A stretch of 6,082 nucleotides of DNA from Deltaproteobacteria bacterium (GTDB taxonomy: Bacteria; Desulfobacterota; Desulfobacteria; C00003060), in NCBI GenBank assembly GCA_030667105.1, contig DAOUWN010000144.1, positions 1 through 6,082 on the forward strand, written 5' to 3'. The translations under genes and the position numbers were made by a program. Positions 1-6,082 of this stretch are shown here, piece by piece (the stretch's first letter is position 1; the number at the start of each line of letters is the position of its first letter). Below the pieces are notes generated by a model. The model was given only the letters and a program-made list of their open reading frames with translations, was not told the DNA's origin and searched no databases.

Positions 1-1531
1 AGCAGTCCTTGCTCGCCGGATCGTGGGCCACGCCGCTCTGCCAGTACTCGGCCTTCCCAGAGTGGCACATAAGACAGAGATCAGGCTGTCCCTTGAGCAG
101 AAATCCTTTGTGGACAGAGCCGTGCGCAAGGTGGCAGGCCCCGCAATTCAGCCGGTCCGCAGGCTCGTGTTTCACTGCCTGTTGCTTGAGCTCCGTCTTA
201 ATTTTGGGATGGCATTCTATACAGAGTTCGCCGGACTTCTTTCTCATCACATAGGCGAAATCACTCGAATGGTGGGCATGACACCTCAGACAATCCCCTT
301 CGGCAAAGGGCTTATGAAGGGCTATCCCCGAGTCGGCCTTGATCAACCCCTGGTGGCAGCCAAGACATAACTCTCCCCTTGCCTTTTTCTTCTTGAGCAG
401 AATCCTGTGTTTACTCTGGTGGGGCTGATGACAACTGCTGCACTCGCCACTGGCAAATGGACGGTGGAGGCTGTATAGCCCCATCTCGTCGCGGGTCTTT
501 TCGTGACACGAGAGGCATAATTCCCCTTCCTTACCCACGAGAAGCACCCTCTGTTTGGATTGGTGGGGCTTATGACAGTCCAGACACTCGCCTTTGCCGG
601 CTGGATCATGGACCACGGGACCAGTGGCAAAATCAGCCCTTTGATGACATTGAAAGCAGAGTGTCTTTGGATCTGCCTTGAGTAGAGATTTCACCTGGGA
701 CTGATGGCCATAGTGACATGACAGACACTCCCCCTTTTCTGCCGGAGCATGAACACTCTTTTCTTTTTTGTCCTGACCCTGCTCATGGCACTTGAGGCAT
801 ACTGTCTCAGGAGATGTGGCGAGCATGTCCTGATACTCGCTGGCATGGACCGCGTGACATTCCACACACTCTTTTTGGGCGTAAGGCTCGTGAATACTCT
901 CTCCGGCCTTCCCGTCCTCCTTGTGACAGGAGACGCAGAGATCATTGGGCGTGTCCTTCAGCACTATCTTGGCCGCCGAATCCACCTCGTGGCAGGACCC
1001 GCACCGGCCATCGGACATAGGTTTGTGAAGCACATTCTTCAGAAAAGCGGAACCGTCGGAACTGTGGGGCGAGTGACACAGCACACACCTGGTCTTTACA
1101 TGGTAACCTCTGTGTGCTGCTATAAAGACCTCTGTACCTGTCTCGTGACAGGTAAGACAGGTCTCATCCTTCCCCTGCAGGAGCAAAGCAGGGTTGTCCG
1201 AGGCATGATTCCTATGACATGTCTCACAGCCTGTTTCCACCGGAGAATGAACGTTCGCTTTCATGATGGTCTTTCGATCGTGACAGGCAAAACAGGAATC
1301 CTGCCGTTCAGCCTTGAGGAGACCCGGGAAGGGCCCGTTGTGAACCTCGTGGCATTTATCGCACCGGCCCTCTCCCACGGGTTTGTGGACCGACGTTTTT
1401 TCCATACCGGCTGCGAGTTCCTTGTGACACGGAAAGCAGAGATCCGGCTGGTTCTTGCGGAGATACGTCCCTCCAATGAGACCATGGGGCAGGTGACAGG
1501 CCCCGCAGTTTTCCTCTTTCACAGGGGAATG
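1..1531 (-). repeat. Coding tandem repeat: two-heme units of about 47 residues in the cytochrome
   Basis: The region encodes a run of related units with the pattern VHxPxxxGxCxxCHxPHxS, then LLK, then LCxxCH. The leading histidines are at residues 51, 99, 145, 190, 219, 264, 311, 358, 406, 456, 505 and 553, so most units are 45-50 residues (about 141 bp). The interval from 190 to 219 is only 29 residues and carries a single heme. The repeats are conserved in protein pattern but divergent in DNA, so they are old duplications held by selection rather than recent copies. Confidence 0.85.
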
Positions 1532-1681
1532 CACAATCCCGGAAAAGAATTTCTGGCGCATCTCCTCGTGACATTCCAGACACTTCTTCCGTGGCTGTCT
1601 CTTAGCATGCTGGGGTACGCAAGCCGCCACCAGGGCAAAGCACAAAAGCACCACAATAAACCTAGCTCTTTTTCCTGTCAT
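1..1681 (-). CDS. Multiheme c-type cytochrome lipoprotein (paired CXXCH repeats), C-terminus cut by window edge
   Basis: This is an electron-transfer protein, probably on the outer membrane or cell surface. I translated 560 residues from the ATG at 1681, and the frame stays open to the window edge. Residues 1-20 form a signal peptide ending in the lipobox LVAAC, with the lipidated Cys at 21. There are 22 complete CXXCH heme motifs, with first Cys at 34, 59, 82, 107, 130, 152, 175, 199, 227, 249, 272, 295, 319, 342, 366, 389, 414, 439, 464, 487, 513 and 536. Cys560 probably opens a 23rd. Each pair is preceded by a histidine in a VHxP-like context (51, 99, 145 and so on), a plausible distal heme ligand. 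The layout fits the doubled-CXXCH (paired_CXXCH_1) family. The start overlaps the stop of the upstream chaperone gene as ATGA and has a GGGGGAG ribosome site 4 nt upstream. Total length and final heme number are unknown. The cytochrome assignment is very secure; the electron partner and exact location are inferred. Confidence 0.96.
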   Translation of the reverse strand, partial: MTGKRARFIVVLLCFALVAACVPQHAKRQPRKKCLECHEEMRQKFFSGIVHSPVKEENCGACHLPHGLIGGTYLRKNQPDLCFPCHKELAAGMEKTSVHKPVGEGRCDKCHEVHNGPFPGLLKAERQDSCFACHDRKTIMKANVHSPVETGCETCHRNHASDNPALLLQGKDETCLTCHETGTEVFIAAHRGYHVKTRCVLCHSPHSSDGSAFLKNVLHKPMSDGRCGSCHEVDSAAKIVLKDTPNDLCVSCHKEDGKAGESIHEPYAQKECVECHAVHASEYQDMLATSPETVCLKCHEQGQDKKEKSVHAPAEKGECLSCHYGHQSQVKSLLKADPKTLCFQCHQRADFATGPVVHDPAGKGECLDCHKPHQSKQRVLLVGKEGELCLSCHEKTRDEMGLYSLHRPFASGECSSCHQPHQSKHRILLKKKKARGELCLGCHQGLIKADSGIALHKPFAEGDCLRCHAHHSSDFAYVMRKKSGELCIECHPKIKTELKQQAVKHEPADRLNCGACHLAHGSVHKGFLLKGQPDLCLMCHSGKAEYWQSGVAHDPASKDC

Positions 1682-3321
1682 TTTTCTCCCCCATACTCCT
1701 TCTTGAGCTTGTTCCAGGCCTTCTCATCTATTTCTATATCGGACCTGGCTAGAAGTTTCTCAACATAGTTTTTTCGCAGACGGGCAGGCTCTTCCTCTCG
1801 CAGGAGCTCAACAATCTCCTCCCGCACTTCACTTAAAGGCTTGGTGCTCGCAACTTTGCGGTCCACGAGTTTGACCATGGAGGAATGACCCTCAACATCA
1901 AATGGCGCGCTGATTTCCCCTTTGGCCATTTTTTCTACAACCTTTTTCATGGCCGGGTCCAGATGATCGACCGGAATACGCTGCACAGGGATCTCCCGGG
2001 AGTAATATTTCCGCACAACGCTGGAAAAATCTTCGCCTTTCTTGATCTCCGCCCATATTTTGTCAGCCAGCTTCTTATCTGCTTCCAGTGTTACGATAGT
2101 GATGATCTCCAGACCGGTGAACTTTTCCGGGTGTTGACTGTAGTATGCAGTCACCTCCTCGTCACTGAACTCTGTCTTTGGCGAGAAAAGACGTCTTTCG
2201 AGTTCTTTGATGAGACGGTGCCGGCAGTAAAACTCATAGGTCTCTTTGAATGGAGGACTCTTTTCGTAGTGACGGTCCAGGGATTCCCAGGAAGTGAGCG
2301 TCTGGGAAATTATTCTGTCGAGCACATTTCTCTTCAGGAAATCCCATGGGTCCTTTTTCTGAAAACGTAGTGCGCCACGCATGCTTCGTTCCTTCTGGAA
2401 TTGCTCCATAAAGAACTTCACCGAGACGTCCCCGCGATTCGTAGTGACAAGAAGCCTGTCCAGAAGATCCTTTTGAATATTTTCTACATCCAGCGAGTTA
2501 AACAGCTCCTCATCGACCTTGACCTGGTACTTCTTGCGGAGTTCGCACACCAGTTCTTTTGTCAGCTCAGCCTGCTGCTCGTCACGGATTTTCTTTCGGA
2601 TATCAGACTCAACAGATTCGAAATCGGACTTCTCCGGGCCTTTCTGTTCCTGCAGGCAGAGGAGGATAAATCCCTGATTCCTTTCGAGGGGCTGCGTCAC
2701 CTCTCCGATAGTCAGTCCGGCCAGGATGTCCGCCCAAGCATCAGGGATCTTGTTGGGCCGTAACCATTGCTCATGCTCATTGACAACGCCTCTCTCGGTC
2801 ATGGCCTGTTCCGCCATATCAGCCAAGGCCAACCGTCCGGAATTCAGATCTTCATAGAACTGCCGGGCCTTTGCCTCCTCATTAAAGTATATAATACGCA
2901 CGTGCCATTGAGGAGAGTACTGCTGCTCGTATCGATTCCACAGGTCTTTATCAGTGATCTTGATCTTTGAGTCAACGGCCTCGTTTTTCAGCATCATCAG
3001 GGCCCTGACCTTAATGAAGGTATCCACCTTATGTCTATAGGCCGGCTCCTGATAGAGCTCCATGCTTTCGGCCTCCTGTACCAGGAGATGCCACTCGATG
3101 AAAGGCTCCGGGCTGTCAGGAAACGGGGTATCTTTTTCCTTCCAGTGCTCCCACCAGTGCCGGTAATCCTCTGTAGTAAACGTCTCGTCGTTTATTGTTA
3201 CAAGGATGGTTTTACCCCACGGCCAAGCCTGCAGATCAGCGGATCCAAGCAGCATAAGCCCTATGAGCATTATTATGATATTAATTAGTCGGTACATCCT
3301 TTGAGACCCTTTTTGAACCAT
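1678..3321 (-). CDS. Secreted SurA/PpiC-like peptidyl-prolyl isomerase-type chaperone with two parvulin modules
   Basis: This is a predicted periplasmic folding factor of 547 residues, or 539 if translation starts at the internal ATG at 3297. A signal peptide (hydrophobic core about residues 12-26, likely cleavage after ADLQA near 32) is followed by a SurA/PrsA-like N-terminal segment (about 40-115) and a parvulin-like domain (about 122-228). A charged helical linker follows, then a second, similar helical-plus-parvulin module (about 290-492) and a basic/acidic helical tail. No further membrane segment is visible. The histidine usual in the active parvulin ARHILV strand is not seen in either domain (VRIIYF near 141 and IITIVT near 406), so chaperone activity seems likelier than catalysis. 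The gene overlaps both neighbours. The 3321 start has GAGG 10 nt upstream but overlaps the preceding gene by 37 nt; 3297 overlaps it by 13 nt, has AAGGG 9 nt upstream and gives a shorter, more typical signal peptide. I cannot decide between them. Placement just before the cytochrome suggests that protein as client. Confidence 0.86.
   Translation of the reverse strand: MVQKGSQRMYRLINIIIMLIGLMLLGSADLQAWPWGKTILVTINDETFTTEDYRHWWEHWKEKDTPFPDSPEPFIEWHLLVQEAESMELYQEPAYRHKVDTFIKVRALMMLKNEAVDSKIKITDKDLWNRYEQQYSPQWHVRIIYFNEEAKARQFYEDLNSGRLALADMAEQAMTERGVVNEHEQWLRPNKIPDAWADILAGLTIGEVTQPLERNQGFILLCLQEQKGPEKSDFESVESDIRKKIRDEQQAELTKELVCELRKKYQVKVDEELFNSLDVENIQKDLLDRLLVTTNRGDVSVKFFMEQFQKERSMRGALRFQKKDPWDFLKRNVLDRIISQTLTSWESLDRHYEKSPPFKETYEFYCRHRLIKELERRLFSPKTEFSDEEVTAYYSQHPEKFTGLEIITIVTLEADKKLADKIWAEIKKGEDFSSVVRKYYSREIPVQRIPVDHLDPAMKKVVEKMAKGEISAPFDVEGHSSMVKLVDRKVASTKPLSEVREEIVELLREEEPARLRKNYVEKLLARSDIEIDEKAWNKLKKEYGGEK
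1686..1692 (-). promoter_or_regulatory. Ribosome binding site GGGGGAG of the cytochrome gene
   Basis: GGGGGAG lies within the last codons of the chaperone gene, 4 nt before the cytochrome ATG, whose first base starts an ATGA stop/start overlap. This fixes the cytochrome start and indicates translational coupling with the chaperone. Confidence 0.6.
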
Positions 3322-3896
3322 AGATCTAATACCTCTTGAGACACCTGATGGACCAGACTGGTCACTGTATTAAGCACCCCGAAATGCATTACCTTGCGGT
3401 AATACTCCCCTTCTCTTCGATGATACGTATGCCAGAGCGTTTCACCGGACAGGGGGTCAACGATCCTGAGAGACAAGGCAATGACGGGATTTACCACATT
3501 AGCCATCGGCACTTCGTCCATCTCCACTACCGTGCCGGTTATGATCAGTCCGACTCGCAGACGATCGCCCAAGATCTTGATCTGTTCTATGTACGGCTGC
3601 TGATCCGGCCAGATTCTCATATGGCGAAACGCTTCCCGCACATCCCCTTCCTGGGCCAGATCAAATCGCCCTGTTTGGACCAATTCGCCCATGAAGACAC
3701 GATAAGCAATGGTGTCGGCCAAGGTATACTCCGTTTCGCTCACAAAAGGCAGCACTGCTATCCGGCAAATCCTTTCATCAGGCAAAGAGGCATACTTGAC
3801 GAGATTGGGGACCTTTGGTCCGCAAGATGCGAGACAAAAAAGCACCAGGCCCAGAACCAACCGGAGAGAGACAGAGTTTGCCCATGGTAAATACAT
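3285..3896 (-). CDS. CsgG/TolB-N-like lipoprotein (second small copy)
   Basis: This is a predicted lipoprotein of 203 residues. The signal peptide ends in the lipobox LASC with the lipidated Cys at 25 and Gly at +2, which by the E. coli sorting rule favours the outer membrane. The mature part looks like the alpha/beta fold shared by CsgG, GNA1162, LpoB and TolB N-terminal domains. It has a first strand CRIAVLPFVSE (44-54), a long helix and GRFDLAQEGDV (76-86), then LRVGLIITGTVVEMD (113-127), and a final strand pair with LRIVDPLSGETLW (143-155). It resembles the lipoprotein at 5376-5963 over its whole length. I see no CsgG-type barrel-forming insertions, so it is unlikely to be a complete secretion pore. 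It starts 4 nt after the preceding gene, with GGAG 10 nt before the ATG, and overlaps the chaperone gene. The fold call is fairly firm; the function is not known. Confidence 0.82.
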   Translation of the reverse strand: MYLPWANSVSLRLVLGLVLFCLASCGPKVPNLVKYASLPDERICRIAVLPFVSETEYTLADTIAYRVFMGELVQTGRFDLAQEGDVREAFRHMRIWPDQQPYIEQIKILGDRLRVGLIITGTVVEMDEVPMANVVNPVIALSLRIVDPLSGETLWHTYHRREGEYYRKVMHFGVLNTVTSLVHQVSQEVLDLWFKKGLKGCTD

Positions 3897-3900
3897 ATAT

Positions 3901-5358
3901 TTAGAACTCCGCCGACCATTCTTCCGTGACTATGCCCTCGACATCCTCTCGACTGACTAACAATTTAAGGTCCTTGATTTCTCTACGAAACTGGTTTCCA
4001 AGGATATCTTTGGCAGTCAGCACACACTCCACTACGGACTCCGGGAGCACTATGTCGACCTCGGCAGGCAGGGTCTCTCCATCTGCGGTCTGGATGAGAT
4101 TACCGTCATCGTCCCAGATTTCCATGTGCCAGAAGGCGATGGGTACCTTTCCCTCGTTCCGGATATCCAGAACCAACCCTTGTCCACGTGTTTTAGCCTC
4201 CAAAACCATGTCAGGGGGATTGCGCATCACTGCAAGCCTTTCCGAGACCACGGCCATATTCCGGGCCTGGTCCCAGACCTTTATGACAACCTGATAATTC
4301 CCATCGGCGACCTGCACGCCTTCATCAGTACGTCCTTGCCAGACAAAACGTTTGGGGAGATTCCCCTCTCTGTCTTCGTGCAGAATCGTTCGCCCCTGCT
4401 CGTCCTGAACGGAAAAATCCCAGCGCGATATTGGTTCCCGTTCCAAGAGACGGGGAATTATCAAGATCCGGTCCCGAAAGGCAACGGCCCCCTGAAATCT
4501 CAAACCCCTGATACCCAAGGCAAGGGCCGGAGGATTACTGTCCACATGATGTATCCCCAGAAAGGCCACTTTATGTTTGCCTGAATGCCAGTGGAGGATA
4601 AGGCTTACAGGATAGGACCCCTCTGTCGCAGATGCTGTCCACGATGCCTGGTAGAGACCCCTCCCCCTGTGTCTCATACGGAGATGGCCCCTGCCCCGGA
4701 CCCTCAACGTGACCTCAGGGCGATCACCTTCTTCAGTGGACCTGAGCCGCAAGTTGCATGTGACCTTTTTACCCGGGCTGACGTACCGTCTGCCCAGATC
4801 GACTTGAGCAATCTCAGAAACCGCGTTCTGATCCCTGTCGAGGCCCATATCCTCGGGCCAATTCTCCAGGATGTCCTGGACCGCTATGGGCCACAGGTCT
4901 TCAGCGGACCGTGGTTCGGCAATACCCAACACATGCCGTATGTCGTTACACGAAAGGCCCCTGGCCTGGGACCAGACAGTCCTGACATCATCGGTCCGAA
5001 TCAGGTACAGGACCATGCCGAAGGCTACGGCCGGCTTTTCGCTGCGCTGGCTGACCGTGCCGAGAAGGATCAGGTCAGCCCCCAATTCCTTCCGGACCTG
5101 GGAGATATGATACGTGTTGAGAAAGCCCAGCCTGCGAATGCGGTTGCGGGCCATAAAGGAGATAACCGCCTCTTGAGAAGCCACCTCCAGCCCTCGGGCC
5201 TTGAGGTCCTTTTCAAGATACTCAGTGAGCGGAAAGTCAACACCGTTCGGACCCTGGCTCAGATCCTCTATAGGAAAGACAGCGATCTTCTCAGCCATGG
5301 CTGTGGGTGACCATAGCAGAGCCAAAAGCAAAAGAATGAAACCGCGTCTAAGAGGCAT
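3901..5358 (-). CDS. Secreted protein: CsgG-like N-terminal domain plus Ig-like region (FlgD-type repeat)
   Basis: This protein has 485 residues. A Sec signal peptide (RR at 4-5, leucine-rich core, cleavage likely after PTAMA at 22) lacks a lipobox Cys, so the product is probably soluble in the periplasm or exported. The mature N-terminus begins at once with EKIAVFPIEDLSQ (23-35), and ELGADLILLGTVSQ lies at 91-104; both match the CsgG/TolB-N pattern of its two lipoprotein neighbours. A beta-rich middle (about 185-270) follows. Residues about 310-370 resemble the FlgD-type Ig repeat: FVWQGRTDEGVQVADGNYQV (338-357), then a strand ending in WDQARN. A last Ig-like segment spans about 383-445. Its ATG has AGAGGG 6 nt upstream. 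It lies 17 nt after the first lipoprotein gene and 4 nt before the second. I do not recognise a named family for the whole protein. A scaffold or binding role in the cytochrome assembly system is a guess from context. Confidence 0.8.
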   Translation of the reverse strand: MPLRRGFILLLLALLWSPTAMAEKIAVFPIEDLSQGPNGVDFPLTEYLEKDLKARGLEVASQEAVISFMARNRIRRLGFLNTYHISQVRKELGADLILLGTVSQRSEKPAVAFGMVLYLIRTDDVRTVWSQARGLSCNDIRHVLGIAEPRSAEDLWPIAVQDILENWPEDMGLDRDQNAVSEIAQVDLGRRYVSPGKKVTCNLRLRSTEEGDRPEVTLRVRGRGHLRMRHRGRGLYQASWTASATEGSYPVSLILHWHSGKHKVAFLGIHHVDSNPPALALGIRGLRFQGAVAFRDRILIIPRLLEREPISRWDFSVQDEQGRTILHEDREGNLPKRFVWQGRTDEGVQVADGNYQVVIKVWDQARNMAVVSERLAVMRNPPDMVLEAKTRGQGLVLDIRNEGKVPIAFWHMEIWDDDGNLIQTADGETLPAEVDIVLPESVVECVLTAKDILGNQFRREIKDLKLLVSREDVEGIVTEEWSAEF

Positions 5359-5364
5359 GGTCTT

Positions 5365-5370
5365 CCCTCT
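5365..5370 (-). promoter_or_regulatory. Ribosome binding site AGAGGG of the CsgG-Ig gene
   Basis: AGAGGG on the minus strand lies 6 nt before the ATG at 5358, just after the stop codon of the preceding gene (5376-5378). It supports independent initiation of the second gene in the operon. Confidence 0.6.
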
Positions 5371-5375
5371 TCATG

Positions 5376-5963
5376 TCAATCGGATGCCACGGCAGGCAGG
5401 GTTTCGAGCATTTCCTCAATCGTTCCCAATCCTACCTGGAAGATATCACGAGGCGCCAGGCCGAAAAGCCGTCCCCACACGCTGTAGCCGCTTCCATAGC
5501 CGCTGGCCTGCCAGAGGATGGTTCCTGTACCGACATCGATTAGCCGCAACGTGAGAGAAAGCTCCGGAAAGGCAAAATTGCCTCTCCGCCCCTCCTCGGC
5601 ATAGTCTACAGCGCCCAGCAGGAGGGCCTGAACATTGAGCCTTTGCCCAAGGCGCTTTATCGTTGGCATATCCAGGGGGGTCCCGGGATCGATAGCCTCT
5701 TCTCTTATTACGCTGTCCACCAGGCCTTTGTCGACTATATAGAAAAGCCCCATGGCAAGGCCCTGCGTAATGGTGTAGTCCTGAGCCCTGGCTGCGGCAT
5801 AGTCATCGCCGCTGTGGTTCTCAAAGGGAAGTACCGCCACCTGGCGCACATAACCAAGCTCTATGTCCTCACGGAGAAATGTCTCTGACCTGGTTTTTAC
5901 CCCACAGCCGCCCAATAGACTGACAATCAGCAAGACACAAGCTATAAGAAAATACTTTCTCAT
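5376..5963 (-). CDS. CsgG/TolB-N-like lipoprotein (first gene of the operon)
   Basis: This is a predicted outer-membrane lipoprotein of 195 residues. It starts with MRK, a hydrophobic core, and the lipobox LGGC with the lipidated Cys at 20 and Gly at +2. The mature part carries the CsgG/GNA1162/TolB-N signature: RQVAVLPFENHSGDDYAA (40-57), FYIVDKGLVDSVI (74-86), LGQRLNVQALLLGAVDYAEE (105-124) and LRLIDVGTGTILWQASG (139-155). The family acts in outer-membrane assembly, secretion or cell-wall synthase activation, but this protein has no assigned role. I chose the ATG at 5963 because GAGGGG lies 9 nt upstream and the signal peptide is then compact. An in-frame ATG at 6005 also has GAGG 9 nt upstream, but it would add an acidic, poorly signal-like 14-residue extension. 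A TTG at 6047 lies in the palindrome and is unlikely. It is followed after 17 nt by the CsgG-Ig gene. Confidence 0.84.
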   Translation of the reverse strand: MRKYFLIACVLLIVSLLGGCGVKTRSETFLREDIELGYVRQVAVLPFENHSGDDYAAARAQDYTITQGLAMGLFYIVDKGLVDSVIREEAIDPGTPLDMPTIKRLGQRLNVQALLLGAVDYAEEGRRGNFAFPELSLTLRLIDVGTGTILWQASGYGSGYSVWGRLFGLAPRDIFQVGLGTIEEMLETLPAVASD

Positions 5964-5972
5964 CCTCGGCAT

Positions 5973-5978
5973 CCCCTC
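5973..5978 (-). promoter_or_regulatory. Ribosome binding site GAGGGG of the first lipoprotein gene
   Basis: GAGGGG on the minus strand lies 9 nt before the ATG at 5963. It is the strongest Shine-Dalgarno match near any of the candidate starts, and together with the compact lipoprotein signal peptide it decides the start over the longer in-frame options. Confidence 0.6.
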
Positions 5979-6038
5979 ATTCTTCAACAAGATATACATT
6001 TCCATAATTGCAGACCTCGTAAATGTATAGTTATAATC

Positions 6039-6055
6039 GGTGGGCAATGCCCACC
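6039..6055. repeat. Perfect 17-bp palindrome, REP-like element or operator
   Basis: GGTGGGCA (6039-6046) and TGCCCACC (6048-6055) are exact inverted repeats separated by one base. They sit about 75-90 nt upstream of the first gene's start. From memory, GTGGGCA/TGCCCAC palindromes flanked by CCTAC recur as dispersed intergenic repeats in several bacteria, and CCTAC follows here at 6055-6059. A dispersed REP-type repeat is therefore the first guess. A regulator binding site is the alternative. With only one copy in the window the two cannot be separated. Confidence 0.6.
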
Positions 6056-6082
6056 CTACTTGAACTGATCATGAGTTGTAGG

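Larger units (their letters stand above)
5964..6082 (-). other. Upstream non-coding region of the operon
   Basis: This is the only non-coding stretch longer than 20 bases. Read on the minus strand it has a palindrome (6039-6055), then an A/T-rich block with TATAAC (6030-6035) and TATACA (6024-6029), then the leader to the first gene. Either A/T element could be a -10 box, but I found no convincing -35 box at the right distance and no clear sigma-54 site. Transcription may start here or further upstream, outside the window. Confidence 0.4.

Noticed and set aside
1..1531. Evenly spaced short repeats that could suggest a CRISPR array
   Set aside because: The period is about 141 bp, the copies differ in DNA sequence, and they translate in one frame into heme-binding motifs.
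749..1768. A 339-codon plus-strand open frame
   Set aside because: It is antisense to the cytochrome gene. The repeated GTGACA/GTGGCA strings are the complements of CXXCH codons, and the translation shows no recognisable domain.
3883..3885. Alternative ATG for the second small lipoprotein
   Set aside because: It is out of frame with the lipobox and CsgG-like sequence, whereas the ATG at 3896 is in frame.
4585..5310. A 241-codon plus-strand open frame
   Set aside because: It lies fully antisense to the CsgG-Ig gene, has no credible signal or motif, and the minus-strand product has a signal peptide, a ribosome site and a recognisable fold.
5376..6047. Longer version of the first lipoprotein starting at a TTG at 6047
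   Set aside because: The TTG lies inside the palindrome, has no clear ribosome site, and would add 28 residues before a normal lipoprotein signal peptide.
6024..6052. A standard sigma-70 or sigma-54 promoter upstream of the operon
   Set aside because: TATAAC and TATACA are reasonable -10 candidates, but no matching -35 or -24/-12 element sits at the right spacing, so no promoter is called.

Overview
The window is one compact minus-strand operon of five genes, read from about 5963 down to the left edge. It looks like a Gram-negative, anaerobic, respiratory bacterium. Three products have lipobox signal peptides, the last gene is a c-type cytochrome with 22 visible heme-binding CXXCH motifs, and GC content looks moderate. 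A Desulfobacterota-like (sulfate- or metal-reducing) origin or similar would fit, but no marker gene is present and the taxon is an inference. Long plus-strand open frames are antisense shadows of these genes.

Layout in transcription order (right to left): a 119-base upstream region with a perfect 17-bp palindrome (6039-6055); a small CsgG/TolB-N-like lipoprotein (5376-5963); a larger secreted protein with a CsgG-like N-terminus followed by Ig-like regions, one resembling the FlgD Ig repeat (3901-5358); a second small CsgG-like lipoprotein (3285-3896); a secreted SurA/PpiC-type chaperone made of two tandem modules (1678-3321); and a multiheme cytochrome c lipoprotein (1681 to beyond base 1, C-terminus missing). 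Gene junctions are 17 nt, 4 nt, an overlap of 13 or 37 nt, and an ATGA overlap of 4 nt, so co-transcription and translational coupling are very likely.

The cytochrome is the likely functional cargo. It is built from a repeat of about 47 residues that carries two hemes and one conserved non-motif histidine, as expected of an outer-surface electron-conducting protein. The chaperone would help it fold or cross the periplasm. The three CsgG-like proteins are the unusual part: they may form a periplasmic or outer-membrane assembly or export platform for the cytochrome. That role is inferred from gene order and fold resemblance, not shown by the sequence.

The most notable observations are the CsgG-trio/chaperone/cytochrome combination, the regular heme array with one unit that lacks its second heme, a resemblance between heme units far apart in the array, the duplicated and probably non-catalytic parvulin protein, and the palindrome upstream of the operon.
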